In this document: positions 54,748 to 63,220 of the stretch, one piece after another
Position numbering within the stretch: position 1 is the stretch's first letter
Layout: every line of letters starts with the position of its first letter
From: Arthrobacter sp. ISL-65
GTDB lineage: Bacteria; Actinomycetota; Actinomycetes; Actinomycetales; Micrococcaceae
NCBI RefSeq assembly: GCF_018613795.1
Contig: NZ_JAGGPN010000020.1
Coordinates: 23,289-87,288, forward strand
Length of the DNA stretch: 64,000 bases
Direction of reading: 5' to 3'
Made by a program: the position numbers and the translations under genes
Notes under the pieces: generated by a model
What the model saw: only the letters and a program-made list of their open reading frames with translations
What the model was told of the DNA's origin: nothing
Database searches by the model: none

Positions 54748-54775
54748 TGAAGATTTTCACAAAGTACTGTATTCT
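54744..54775 (+). promoter_or_regulatory. Rex-like operator and -10 of ndh
   Basis: TTAGTGAAGATTTTCACAAA (54744-54763) is an inverted repeat matching the Rex consensus TTGTGAA-N4-TTCACAA with one change in the left arm. The -10 TATTCT (54770-54775) ends six bases before the ndh ATG, and the site sits over the -35 region. Rex senses NADH/NAD and represses ndh in other Gram-positives. Confidence 0.75.
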
Positions 54776-54781
54776 GGAGTT

Positions 54782-56269
54782 ATGGCAACCACCCCACAGC
54801 TCCAGGATCGTCCGCGTGTGCTCGTCGTCGGCGGCGGGTACGTCGGCCTCTACGTAGCCCTCAAACTGCAGAAGAAGATCGCGAACGCAGGCGGCATCGT
54901 CACTGTCGTCGATCCGCTGCCCTACATGACTTACCAGCCCTTCCTGCCGGAAGTTGCGGGCGGCAACATCGAGGCCCGCCACGCAGTGGTCTCGCACCGC
55001 CAGCACCTCAAGCAGAGCGAGCTCATCCAGGGCCGCGTCGTCTCCATTGACCACGCCAACCGCACGGCCGTGGTTGCCCCGGCTGACGGCGGCGCCAACT
55101 TCGAGATGCCGTACTTCGACGTCGTGCTTTCCGCCGGCGCCATCACCCGCACGTTCCCCATCAAGGGCCTGGCGGACAAGGGCATCGGCCTGAAGACCAT
55201 CGAGGAAGCCGTTGCGCTGCGCAACAAGGTCCTTGACCGCATCGAGGTCGGCTCCACCATGACAGACCCCGCCGAACGCGCCCGCGCCCTGACCTTCGTG
55301 GTGGTGGGTGGCGGCTTCGCCGGCATCGAGTGCATCACCGAAATGGAAGACCTCGCCCGCGCTGCGGTGAAGAACAACCCGCGCATCAAGCAGGAGGAAG
55401 TCCGCTTCGTCCTCGTAGAGGCCATGGGCCGCATCATGCCCGAGGTCACCGCGAAGCAGGCCGAATGGGTTGTGGAGCACCTCCGCAGCCGCGGGATCGA
55501 GGTCCTGCTGAACACGTCGCTGGACAACGCCGAGGGCGCCCTCAAACTCATCAACCTGCCGGACAAGACGCTGGCCCAGGAATTCGAGTCCGACACCCTC
55601 GTGTGGACCGCCGGTGTCCAGGCCAACCCGATGGTCCGCTCCACCGATTTCCCGCTGGAACCCCGCGGCCGCGTCCGCGTCCTGCCGGATCTGCGCATCT
55701 CGGGCGACGAAGGCATCATCGACAACGCCTGGGCTGCCGGTGACATCGCCGCGGTTCCCGACCTGACGGGCGCTGGCCTGCCGGACGGCACCTGCGTTCC
55801 CAACGCCCAGCACGCGCTGCGCCAGGCCAAGCGCCTGGCCAAGAACCTGTGGGCTTCCCGCTGGGACAAGCCGCTCGTCGACTACAAGCACAAGAACCTC
55901 GGTGCTGTGGCCGGCTTCGGCGAGTGGAAGGGTGTTGCCAACATCAACCTCCTCGGCCGCATCGGGCTCAAGGGCCCTCTCGCCTGGCTGGCCCACCGCG
56001 GTTACCACGGCATGGCCATGCCGACGTTCGAGCGCAAGTTCCGCGTGATCTTCAACTGGATCCTGAGCTTCTTCGCGGGCCGCGACACCACCCAGCTGCT
56101 GGACCTGGACAACCCGCGCGGCGCTTTCGTGGCCGCCGCCACCCCGGCGCCCAAGCCCGCAGCCGCGGCTCCTGCCGCACCGGTGCCGGCTGGGAAGGCT
56201 CCGGCCGACAAGCCTGCGGACCCGGCCCAGGGCGGCGCCAAGGACCCTGTCAAGGCTGAAGCCAAGTAA
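54782..56269 (+). CDS. ndh: Type II NADH dehydrogenase
   Basis: 495 residues, probably leaderless. Two dinucleotide folds: FAD site VLVVGGGYVGLYVALKL (about 14-30) and NADH site TFVVVGGGFAGIECITEM (about 173-190), plus the quinone-site-type AQHALRQAKRLAKNL. The C-terminal amphipathic segment for membrane association is followed by an Ala/Pro/Lys-rich tail of about 45 residues (from about 451). It passes electrons from NADH to menaquinone without pumping protons. The Rex-like site in front fits redox control. Confidence 0.93.
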   Translation: MATTPQLQDRPRVLVVGGGYVGLYVALKLQKKIANAGGIVTVVDPLPYMTYQPFLPEVAGGNIEARHAVVSHRQHLKQSELIQGRVVSIDHANRTAVVAPADGGANFEMPYFDVVLSAGAITRTFPIKGLADKGIGLKTIEEAVALRNKVLDRIEVGSTMTDPAERARALTFVVVGGGFAGIECITEMEDLARAAVKNNPRIKQEEVRFVLVEAMGRIMPEVTAKQAEWVVEHLRSRGIEVLLNTSLDNAEGALKLINLPDKTLAQEFESDTLVWTAGVQANPMVRSTDFPLEPRGRVRVLPDLRISGDEGIIDNAWAAGDIAAVPDLTGAGLPDGTCVPNAQHALRQAKRLAKNLWASRWDKPLVDYKHKNLGAVAGFGEWKGVANINLLGRIGLKGPLAWLAHRGYHGMAMPTFERKFRVIFNWILSFFAGRDTTQLLDLDNPRGAFVAAATPAPKPAAAAPAAPVPAGKAPADKPADPAQGGAKDPVKAEAK

Positions 56270-56341
56270 GTCCCCACCGCCTCCCTCGCTTCGCTCCGCT
56301 CAGCCAGGGAACCCTCGGCGGCGGTGGCCCCGCAAAAATAA

Positions 56342-56382
56342 CGAAAGCGGCCGTTCCCTTCAAGGGGGAACGGCCGCTTTCG
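56342..56382 (+). terminator. Terminator after ndh
   Basis: CGAAAGCGGCCGTTCCC pairs with GGGAACGGCCGCTTTCG, an extended stem of 17 bp or more with two wobble pairs near the loop, ending TTTCG. The preceding 56281-56318 holds a CCCTCGCTTCGCTCCGCTCA repeat. Confidence 0.8.
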
Positions 56383-56455
56383 CGTTTCCCTGGGGCGGTT
56401 CCACCGGTGGGGGAGCCCTCCCCGACACGGCAGGGTGCACACATAGACTGGCTCC

Positions 56456-57406
56456 ATGACGGGTGAAAAGAACCTCCAAACGCTCCTTGCCTCGATGCGT
56501 CCGGTACTCCGGGAAGGGGAGTACGTCTACGCTCTTTGGCCGCACGGCAAGCCGCTGGCGGGGCACATCGAAGCCGCCGTCCGGGAAGCCGAGGGGCTCA
56601 CGGTGGTCCTGCCCCGGGCCGAAGCGGATGCGCTGGAGCTGCCCTACGATTTCGTCGCGGCCTGGGTCACTCTGGAGGTCCACTCGGCATTGGAAGCGGT
56701 GGGCCTGACCGCGGCGGTCAGCAGGGCGCTGACCCAGGCCCGGATCAGCTGCAACATGCTCGCAGGCTTCCACCACGACCATATCCTGGTGCCGGTGGGT
56801 GACTCCGCCCGGGCGCTGGAGGTCCTGTCTGAGCTCTCGGCCGCCAACGCCCCCGAGCCCGAACCGGTGCGGGAAGTGGTGCTCCGCAGCGAGCAGCCCG
56901 GGGACCGCGACGCGGTCCTTGCCCTGACCGCCGAAGCCTTTGCCGTTTCACCGGTCACCGGACTGCCCGTGGACGGGGAGCCTGTTGAGGTCAGGGTGCT
57001 CCGCGAGCTGTTCGTCGCCGAGGAGTACCTGCCGGAGTTCAGCATCGTCGCCGAACTGGACGGCGAAATCGTCGGGCATGTAATCAGCACCCGCGCGTGG
57101 GTGGAGGACCTCAAGCTGCTGGGGCTCGGGCCCATTGGCGTAACGCCCCGGCTGCAGCGCCACGGTATCGGCTCGGCGCTGATGCGCGAAACTGTCGTCC
57201 GTGCCAATGCCGCGGGGGAGAAGGGCATCGCGCTGCTCGGAAGCACCGACTATTACCCCCGGTTCGGCTTCGTCCCGGCGTCGTCCCTGGGCATCGAGGC
57301 GCCGGACAGGAAATGGGGCGACCACTTCCAGCTGCTGCCCCTCGCTCTGTGGCCTGGCGGGGTCCACGGCACATTCCGGTACGCGGGGCCCTTGGCCGCC
57401 GTCTGA
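56456..57406 (+). CDS. ACT-like domain fused to GNAT acetyltransferase
   Basis: 316 residues from the ATG at 56456; TAGACT (56444-56449) ends six bases upstream (leaderless). Residues 1-130 form an ACT-like ligand-binding region of the DUF2241/CASTOR type (EGEYVYALWPHG; SCNMLAGFHHDHILVPV). Residues 140-316 are a GNAT domain of the YhbS type, with acetyl-CoA site LGPIGVTPRLQRHGIGSALM and GSTDYYPRFGFVPAS. An amino acid effector acting on acetyltransferase activity is plausible but not shown. The tRNA gene follows 20 bp downstream. Confidence 0.87.
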   Translation: MTGEKNLQTLLASMRPVLREGEYVYALWPHGKPLAGHIEAAVREAEGLTVVLPRAEADALELPYDFVAAWVTLEVHSALEAVGLTAAVSRALTQARISCNMLAGFHHDHILVPVGDSARALEVLSELSAANAPEPEPVREVVLRSEQPGDRDAVLALTAEAFAVSPVTGLPVDGEPVEVRVLRELFVAEEYLPEFSIVAELDGEIVGHVISTRAWVEDLKLLGLGPIGVTPRLQRHGIGSALMRETVVRANAAGEKGIALLGSTDYYPRFGFVPASSLGIEAPDRKWGDHFQLLPLALWPGGVHGTFRYAGPLAAV

Positions 57407-57426
57407 GGCGATACGATTGACCGGGC

Positions 57427-57500
57427 GCCCCAGTAGCCCAATTGGCAGAGGCAGCGGACTTAAAATCCGCGTGTTGTGGGTTCGAGTCCCACCTGGGGTA
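57427..57500 (+). tRNA. tRNA with anticodon UAA (nominal Leu) and a short variable loop
   Basis: 74 nt. Acceptor GCCCCAG/CTGGGGT (one G-U), D arm with TTGG, anticodon stem GCGGA/TCCGC round loop CTTAAAA, anticodon TAA at 57461-57463, variable loop only GTGTT (57471-57475), T arm GTGGG-TTCGAGT-CCCAC, discriminator A. CCA is not encoded. The anticodon reads UUA, so the nominal amino acid is Leu, but canonical tRNA-Leu is class II with a long variable arm; this one is class I in shape. Confidence 0.85.
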
Positions 57501-57555
57501 CAACTTTTCTCCTCCGCGTCGCCGGTGTTCCAATATGCAACGAGTGTTATGAGGA

Positions 57556-57598
57556 TGTGACCTTAGTCACTTATTTTCACGCCCGAATTGCACTAGCT
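57556..57598 (+). promoter_or_regulatory. livK promoter with CRP/GlxR-like site
   Basis: TGTGACCTTAGTCACT (57556-57571) matches TGTGA-N6-TCACA except for the last base. A -10 like TAGCTT (57593-57598) would place the start near 57605, so the site is centred at about -41.5, the position used for class II CRP activation. The -35 hexamer is poor, as expected of an activated promoter. Confidence 0.7.
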
Positions 57599-57672
57599 TG
57601 AACTTAACTCAGGAACCCCTGACCAAAATCGCATCAAAGGCCGTTCGCACCTTTCGATCGAGGAGACTCTAA

Positions 57673-59019
57673 ATGATTTCACTCCCCCAGACGGCGCCAC
57701 GGGTCGCTAAGCTCACAGTGCTTAGCATCGGCGTCGCCCTTCTGGCCACGGCTTGCGGTGGCGGTTCCACCCCGAGCGCGACAGAATCCTCCGCAGCGGC
57801 CGGCGGCATCGCGTGCCCTGCACCCAGTGATACGGCCGGGGCGTCCAGCACCGCCACCGAGGCCGGCGCCGTGCCGGCAGCAACAACAACCACCCCCACT
57901 CCGCTGAAAATCGGATCGCTTCTGCCGACGACGGGGTCGCTGGCGTTCCTTGGCCCGCCCGAGATCGCAGGCGTTAACCTCGGCATCAAGGAAATCAATG
58001 CCGTTGGTGGCGTGCTCGGCAAGCCCGTCCAGGTGGTCCACCGCGACTCGGGCGACACCAAGACCGACATCGCCACCCAGTCGACTACGGCTCTGCTGGG
58101 CCAGGGCGTCAGCGCCGTCATCGGGGCGGCCTCCTCAGGCGTGTCAAAGACGGTCATCAACCAGATCACCGGAGCCGGTGTTCTGCAGTTTTCGCCGGCC
58201 AACACTTCTCCGGACTTCACCACCTGGGACGACAAGGGCTTGTACTGGCGTACGGCTCCTTCTGACGTCCTGCAGGGTCAAGTCCTGGGTAACTACATGG
58301 CCACCTGCGGCGCCCAGACGCTGGGCATGATGGTCTTGAACGACGCCTACGGCACCGGCCTGCAGAAGAACGTGAAGGCGGCCTTCACCTCTGCCGGGGG
58401 CCAGGTCGTAGCTGAGCAGCTCTACAACACCGGCGATTCGCAGTTCAGCAGCCAGGTTGATGCGCTCGTAGCGGCTAAGCCGGACGCCATCGCACTCATC
58501 ACCTTCGATGAAGCCAAGAGCATCATTCCGCTGCTCACGGGCAAGGGCATCAAGCCGGAACAGCTGTTCCTCGTTGACGGAAACCTTTTCGACTACAGCA
58601 AGGACTTTAAAGCCGGCACGCTCAAGGGTGCCCGCGGAACGCAGCCCGGGACCTTTGCCAAGGAAGATTTCAAGAAGTCACTCCTTGCACTTGACCCCGC
58701 CCTCCGAACGTTCAACTATGCAGGCGAGGCCTATGACGCAGTCAACATGACCGCGCTTGCCGCAGAGGCGGCAAAGAGCACAAAGGGAACGGACATCGCC
58801 AAGCAGCTCAAGGCAGTCTCCGAAGGCGGCGAGAAGTGCAACACCTTCCCGTCCTGCATCACGCTGCTCCGCAATGGCAAGGACATCGACTACGACGGCC
58901 AGTCCGGTCCGATCACGTTCTCGGATGCCGGCGACCCCACGGAAGCCTACATCGGCATCTACCAGTATGACGACACAAACAAGCCCCAGCCCGCGAAAGA
59001 GGAGTTCGGCAAGCTGTAA
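57673..59019 (+). CDS. livK: Branched-chain amino acid ABC transporter substrate-binding lipoprotein
   Basis: 448 residues, AGGAG seven bases before the ATG. Lipoprotein signal with lipobox LLATAC (Cys28), a Ser/Thr/Ala-rich linker to about residue 75, then a type I periplasmic-binding fold of the Leu/Ile/Val family (LKIGSLLPTTGSLAFLGPPEIAGVNLGIKEIN, VIGAASSGVSKTV, FNYAGEAYDAVNMTALAA). It binds the amino acid outside the membrane for LivHM. It is separate from and convergent with livHMGF, an unusual arrangement, but both units share a CRP-like site. Confidence 0.9.
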   Translation: MISLPQTAPRVAKLTVLSIGVALLATACGGGSTPSATESSAAAGGIACPAPSDTAGASSTATEAGAVPAATTTTPTPLKIGSLLPTTGSLAFLGPPEIAGVNLGIKEINAVGGVLGKPVQVVHRDSGDTKTDIATQSTTALLGQGVSAVIGAASSGVSKTVINQITGAGVLQFSPANTSPDFTTWDDKGLYWRTAPSDVLQGQVLGNYMATCGAQTLGMMVLNDAYGTGLQKNVKAAFTSAGGQVVAEQLYNTGDSQFSSQVDALVAAKPDAIALITFDEAKSIIPLLTGKGIKPEQLFLVDGNLFDYSKDFKAGTLKGARGTQPGTFAKEDFKKSLLALDPALRTFNYAGEAYDAVNMTALAAEAAKSTKGTDIAKQLKAVSEGGEKCNTFPSCITLLRNGKDIDYDGQSGPITFSDAGDPTEAYIGIYQYDDTNKPQPAKEEFGKL

Positions 59020-59038
59020 GCCTGCTTCCAAAAAAACA

Positions 59039-59082
59039 TCACACAAAAGCCCCCGTCGAGCCTGACGGGGGCTTTTGTGTGA
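59039..59082. terminator. Bidirectional terminator between livK and livF
   Basis: A perfect 19-bp stem (core ACACAAAAGCCCCCGTC and complement) with loop GAGCCT. A and T runs flank the GC core on both sides, so it works in both directions. It lies 19 bp past livK and 9 bp past livF. Confidence 0.92.
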
Positions 59083-59091
59083 GTGAGGATT

Positions 59092-59862
59092 TCAGTCCTC
59101 GTCGGCGAGCGTTCCCAGGTACAGCTGGATGACTTTGGGGTCCTTCATCAGCTCGCGGCCCGTGCCGGTGTACGCATCCCTGCCCTGGTCCAGGACGTAG
59201 CCGCGGTCGCAGATCTGAAGGCAGCGGCGCGCGTTCTGCTCCACCATGATCACGGACACGCCTGCTCGGTTGATCTCGTGCACCCGAAGGAAGGTCTCAT
59301 CCTGCTTGACGGGGGAGAGGCCTGCCGAGGGTTCGTCCAGCAGCAGCACTGCCGGCTCCATCATCAGGGCCCGTCCCATCGCCACCATCTGCCGCTCGCC
59401 GCCAGAGAGGGAGCCTGCACGCTGTGCGCGGCGCTTTCCCAGCTCCGGGAACAGGCTAGTGACGAAGTCGAAGCGCTCGGCGAAGTCCTTGGGCCGCTGG
59501 AACATGCCCATCTGCATGTTTTCCTCGATGGTGAGGGTGGCGAAGACGTTGTTGGTCTGCGGCACGAAACCGACGCCCTGGGTCACGAGCTTGTTGGCCT
59601 TCAGCCCCGTGAGGTCATGCCCCCTGACCATCACAGAACCCGAGTGAACCTTCACCAGGCCGAACATGGCCTTCAGCAGTGTTGACTTGCCGGCCCCGTT
59701 CGGGCCGATGATCCCGATCAGTTCGCCCTTACGTGCCTCGATGCTGCACCCGTTGAGGATGTTGACGCCGGGGAGGTAGCCGGCCACCAGATCGGTTACT
59801 TTGACGACGACGCCGTCCTCGACGGCGCTGCTTGCGGCCGCGGCCGCGCTCGTGGCACTCAT
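59092..59862 (-). CDS. livF: Branched-chain amino acid ABC transporter ATP-binding protein LivF
   Basis: 256 residues. A 17-residue Ala/Ser-rich start, then one ABC domain: Walker A GPNGAGKST, signature LSGGERQMV, Walker B LLLDEPSAGLSP, and the typical LivF end QLYLGTLADED. Starts with ATG overlapping the livG stop. Last gene of livHMGF. Confidence 0.94.
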   Translation of the reverse strand: MSATSAAAAASSAVEDGVVVKVTDLVAGYLPGVNILNGCSIEARKGELIGIIGPNGAGKSTLLKAMFGLVKVHSGSVMVRGHDLTGLKANKLVTQGVGFVPQTNNVFATLTIEENMQMGMFQRPKDFAERFDFVTSLFPELGKRRAQRAGSLSGGERQMVAMGRALMMEPAVLLLDEPSAGLSPVKQDETFLRVHEINRAGVSVIMVEQNARRCLQICDRGYVLDQGRDAYTGTGRELMKDPKVIQLYLGTLADED

Positions 59863-60905
59863 TCCTTGTCCTTGTCTGTGCGTCCGGCAGTTGTCCGTCC
59901 GTCATCGGGACCCGGCCCGCTCAACTTCGGCAGGACGGCGTCCACGGCAATGATGCCCGCATTTTCCGTGCCGACGATGGATTCCTTGTCCGCCGCGAGT
60001 TCCCGCTCCAGAGCCTTGATCCCCTCGGTGGCGCCGAGGTCGACGTCGTGGTGCGCGCCAAGGTAGGCGTCGATGACGGCGGGGTCCTTCATGACCTCGC
60101 CCGGAGGTCCCTCAGCCACGATCTTTCCTTCCGCCATGACCACCACCCAGTCCGCGATGTGGCGGACCATGTGCATGTCGTGCTCCACGAAGAGGACGGT
60201 CATGCCCTCGGACTTGAGGTTCTTGACATGGTCCAGGAGTGATTGCGTCAGCGCCGGGTTGACCCCGGCCATAGGTTCATCCAGCATCACCAGCTTGGGG
60301 CGGACCATCAGGGAACGGGCCATTTCCAGGAGTTTGCGCTGGCCGCCGGACAGCGACGCCGCGTAGTCATCCTTCTTTGTGTCGAGCTTGAACTTCTCCA
60401 GCAGGACGTTTGCGTGCTCCGTGATTTCCTTCTCGCGGCCACCCCAGATGTTCTTGAACAGGGCCTTGGACAGCCGCTCGCCCGGCTGGTTCGCGGCGCC
60501 GAGGCGCATGTTTTCCATAACCGTCAGCTTGCCCATCACCTTGGTGAGCTGGAACGTGCGGACCATGCCCATCCGGGCCACCTTGTAAGAGGAAACACCG
60601 GCGATGCTGTGGCCCTCAAACTGCCACTTGCCGGAGTTCGGCGTGTCAAAGCCTGTGAGCAAGTTGAACAGGGTGGTCTTGCCGGCCCCGTTTGGGCCGA
60701 TCAGCGCTGTGATCTTGTGCCGCGGGATTTCGAGGTATTCGACATCGACGGCGTTGATGCCGCCGAAGCTGCGGGTCACGTTTTCGGCGACGACGATCGG
60801 GTCCCGCTTCTTGCAGCCGGGGGTGTTGTCCCCGACGGCGATCGGCCGGGTGTCCGTCATGTAGTCGACGCCCTCTTCCATGGATTCTTCGCTGTGCTTG
60901 CTCAT
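59859..60905 (-). CDS. livG: Branched-chain amino acid ABC transporter ATP-binding protein LivG
   Basis: 348 residues, longer than the usual 255-290. About 35 extra residues lie at the N-terminus (MSKHSEESMEEGVDYMTDTRP) and about 60 at the C-terminus past the YLGAHHD motif. Walker A GPNGAGKTT, signature LSGGQRKLLEMARSLM, Walker B LVMLDEPMAGVNP. The start overlaps the livM stop (ATGA); ATGs at 60881 and 60860 are alternatives. The tail is acidic and basic, of unknown role. Confidence 0.92.
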   Translation of the reverse strand: MSKHSEESMEEGVDYMTDTRPIAVGDNTPGCKKRDPIVVAENVTRSFGGINAVDVEYLEIPRHKITALIGPNGAGKTTLFNLLTGFDTPNSGKWQFEGHSIAGVSSYKVARMGMVRTFQLTKVMGKLTVMENMRLGAANQPGERLSKALFKNIWGGREKEITEHANVLLEKFKLDTKKDDYAASLSGGQRKLLEMARSLMVRPKLVMLDEPMAGVNPALTQSLLDHVKNLKSEGMTVLFVEHDMHMVRHIADWVVVMAEGKIVAEGPPGEVMKDPAVIDAYLGAHHDVDLGATEGIKALERELAADKESIVGTENAGIIAVDAVLPKLSGPGPDDGRTTAGRTDKDKE

Positions 60906-61870
60906 GCGAACGCGAGCTCCTTCTTATTGCCAAAGACGCCCTGCGGCCGGAAGATCATCAGCAGCATCAGGGCGACACCCACCAGGATGTAGCGCAGCTG
61001 GCCGGCCTGGACCGTGGTCAGCCAGGTCACCGCGCCGGATTCGATGAGACCGTACAGGACGCCCTGCGTAAGGGACAGGACCACCCAGAAGATCATGGCG
61101 CCGATCACCGGCCCCAGGACCGTGGCCATGCCGCCCAGCAGCAGGCAGGTCCACAGGAAGAACGTCAGCTCGGTGCCGTAGTTGGCAGGCTGCACGGCAC
61201 CGCGGGGGAGCGTGAAGATCATTCCGGCCAGGGCGCCGAAGATGCCGCCGATCACCAGCGACTGCATCTTGTGGGCGTAGACGTTCTTTCCGAGCGAGCG
61301 CACCGCGTTCTCGTCCTCGCGGATGCCCTTCAGCACGCGTCCCCAGGGGCTCCGCATCAGGAGCCAGACAAGAACGCAGCCGACCGCCACGAGGCCCCAG
61401 CCAACGATCCGGATGAAGAAGTCCCTGTTATTCATGCCGAAGTAGGTGCCCTCAGGGAAGGGGTTCATCGTATAGAACCCGCCCTCGAAGGCGGCGAGCC
61501 CGTTGGCGGAACCGGTCACGGACGTGAGCTGGTTGGTGGTGACGACGTAGCGGACAATCTCCGCCGCCGCGATGGTGACGATGGCCAGATAGTCCGCCCG
61601 CAGGCGGAGGGTGGGAATGCCCAGCACCAGCGCAAAGAGTACGGAGCAGACGACGGCGATCAGGAGGCCCACAAAGAAGGGCACGCGGAAGCTGAGTGTG
61701 GAGATGGCGAAGCCGTAGGCCCCCACCGCCATGAAGCCGGCCTGGCCGAAATTCAGCAGGCCCGAGTAGCCGAAGTGCACGGCGAGGCCGAGCGCCGCGA
61801 GGGCGTAGGCCGCCGTCGTGGGGCTGAACAGTTCCGCCGCGGCGCTAAAAAGGATGAATCCGAAGTCCAT
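60902..61870 (-). CDS. livM: Branched-chain amino acid ABC transporter permease LivM
   Basis: 322 residues, eight or nine membrane helices, AGGAG before the ATG. LivM motifs: GYSGLLNFGQAGFMAVGAYG, the coupling region WGRVLKGIREDENAVRSLGKN and the end FRPQGVFGNKKE. Forms the translocation path with LivH. Confidence 0.94.
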   Translation of the reverse strand: MDFGFILFSAAAELFSPTTAAYALAALGLAVHFGYSGLLNFGQAGFMAVGAYGFAISTLSFRVPFFVGLLIAVVCSVLFALVLGIPTLRLRADYLAIVTIAAAEIVRYVVTTNQLTSVTGSANGLAAFEGGFYTMNPFPEGTYFGMNNRDFFIRIVGWGLVAVGCVLVWLLMRSPWGRVLKGIREDENAVRSLGKNVYAHKMQSLVIGGIFGALAGMIFTLPRGAVQPANYGTELTFFLWTCLLLGGMATVLGPVIGAMIFWVVLSLTQGVLYGLIESGAVTWLTTVQAGQLRYILVGVALMLLMIFRPQGVFGNKKELAFA

Positions 61871-61879
61871 GGCTGTCTC

Positions 61880-63220
61880 CTAACCCACGCGCTCGCGACG
61901 GCCCAGAATGCCCTGGGGCCTGAACAAGAGGACAACAATCATGATGAAGAGTGCTCCCACGTATTTGAGGTCGGCGGCCAGGCCGAAGACGGTGGTCAGT
62001 TCGACGAAGATGCCGACGATTACGGATCCGATGAGGGCGCCGAATACGGTACCGAGACCGCCAAGGGTCACACCGGCGAAGATGAGCAGTAGGATCTGCG
62101 AGCCCATGTCGAAGGTGACGCCCGGGCGGTAATAGGCCCAGAGGATGCCTCCGAGCGAGGCCAGTACACCGCCTGTAATCCAGACGATCCGGATCACGGA
62201 GTCGACGTCGATGCCGGAGGCGGCGGCCAGGGCCGGGTTGTCGGCCACCGCCCGGGTTGCCTTACCCAGCCTCGTCTTCAGCAGCACAACGCCGATGAGG
62301 GCAATCACGACGGCGCTGATAATCAGTGACCACAGGTTGTTGGGGGAGATGGAGACCGGGCCGATCTGGATTTCCGCACTCTGCGCGAACGGCAGCTGCT
62401 GGGTGGCTCCGCCAAAGAAGAACTGGATGATGTAGCGGACCGCCAGGGCCAGGCCGATGCTGACGATCATCATGGGCACCAGACCGGTGCCGCGGCGGCG
62501 CAGGGGACGCCACAGCCCCGCGTCCTGCACGTAGCCCAGGAGTCCGCCTCCGACGAGCGCCAGGATGACGGCCAGCCAGAATGGCAGGTTCATGGCACTG
62601 AATCCGAAGACCAGGACGGCGCCGAGGGTCACCATCTCGCCATGTGCGAAGTTGGTGAGCCCTGTGGTGCCGAAGATCAGGGACAGCCCCACCGAGGCGA
62701 GGGCCAGCAGAAGCCCGAAGCTGAGGCCGGCCACGAGCCTGTTGAGCAGGTTTTGGCCAAAGTCCTGCTGCTGCACCACGATGCCCTTGCCGAAGGCGAA
62801 GATAACCGAGAGGTTTGAGGTCTGGCCGAACGTGACATTGCGGGGATTGGCCTGGCCCTCGGCGAGCTTGATGCCTTCCGGGAGCGTCGATTCGTCCAGT
62901 TCGATTTCCCAGGCGCCCTGGTTGGGAACGCCTATCCGCCAGGAACCGTTGGCGCCCGAGGTTGCCTCACCGGTGAAGTCACCGCTCTTGGCGGTGATCT
63001 TGACGCCCTCGAGGGGGCGCCGTGCGTCGTCGCGGAGGAAGCCGCTGATGCTGTTCTGAAACTGCTGGTTCGACGGGGGTGGCGTCGGAGCTGGAGTGCC
63101 GGCCTGCGATGCCGGCGCTGCGGCCAGCAGAAGTGCCACGACGGCGGAGGCAATGGCCCCCCATACCTTCAGCAGCCCGGCCGGCCGCCGGATAGGCAGG
63201 CCTCTCGGTGTGCGTCTCAA
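61880..63220 (-). CDS. livH: LivH-type permease with a secreted-type N-terminal domain
   Basis: 446 residues from a TTG at 63218-63220, with GGAGG eight bases upstream; a GTG at 63233-63235 is the alternative. Residues about 14-40 are a signal peptide or first helix (VWGAIASAVVALLLAAAPASQAG). Residues 42-145 form a Pro-rich linker and a carboxypeptidase-regulatory/CNA-B-like beta domain (ISGFLRDDARRPLEGVKITAK, SGANGSWRIGVPNQGAWEIEL). The LivH permease follows from about 150 (LVAGLSFGLLLALASVGLSLIFGTTGLTNFAHGEMVTLGA). Normal LivH is about 290-310 residues, so this is a domain addition facing outside. First gene of livHMGF. Confidence 0.9.
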   Translation of the reverse strand: MRRTPRGLPIRRPAGLLKVWGAIASAVVALLLAAAPASQAGTPAPTPPPSNQQFQNSISGFLRDDARRPLEGVKITAKSGDFTGEATSGANGSWRIGVPNQGAWEIELDESTLPEGIKLAEGQANPRNVTFGQTSNLSVIFAFGKGIVVQQQDFGQNLLNRLVAGLSFGLLLALASVGLSLIFGTTGLTNFAHGEMVTLGAVLVFGFSAMNLPFWLAVILALVGGGLLGYVQDAGLWRPLRRRGTGLVPMMIVSIGLALAVRYIIQFFFGGATQQLPFAQSAEIQIGPVSISPNNLWSLIISAVVIALIGVVLLKTRLGKATRAVADNPALAAASGIDVDSVIRIVWITGGVLASLGGILWAYYRPGVTFDMGSQILLLIFAGVTLGGLGTVFGALIGSVIVGIFVELTTVFGLAADLKYVGALFIMIVVLLFRPQGILGRRERVG

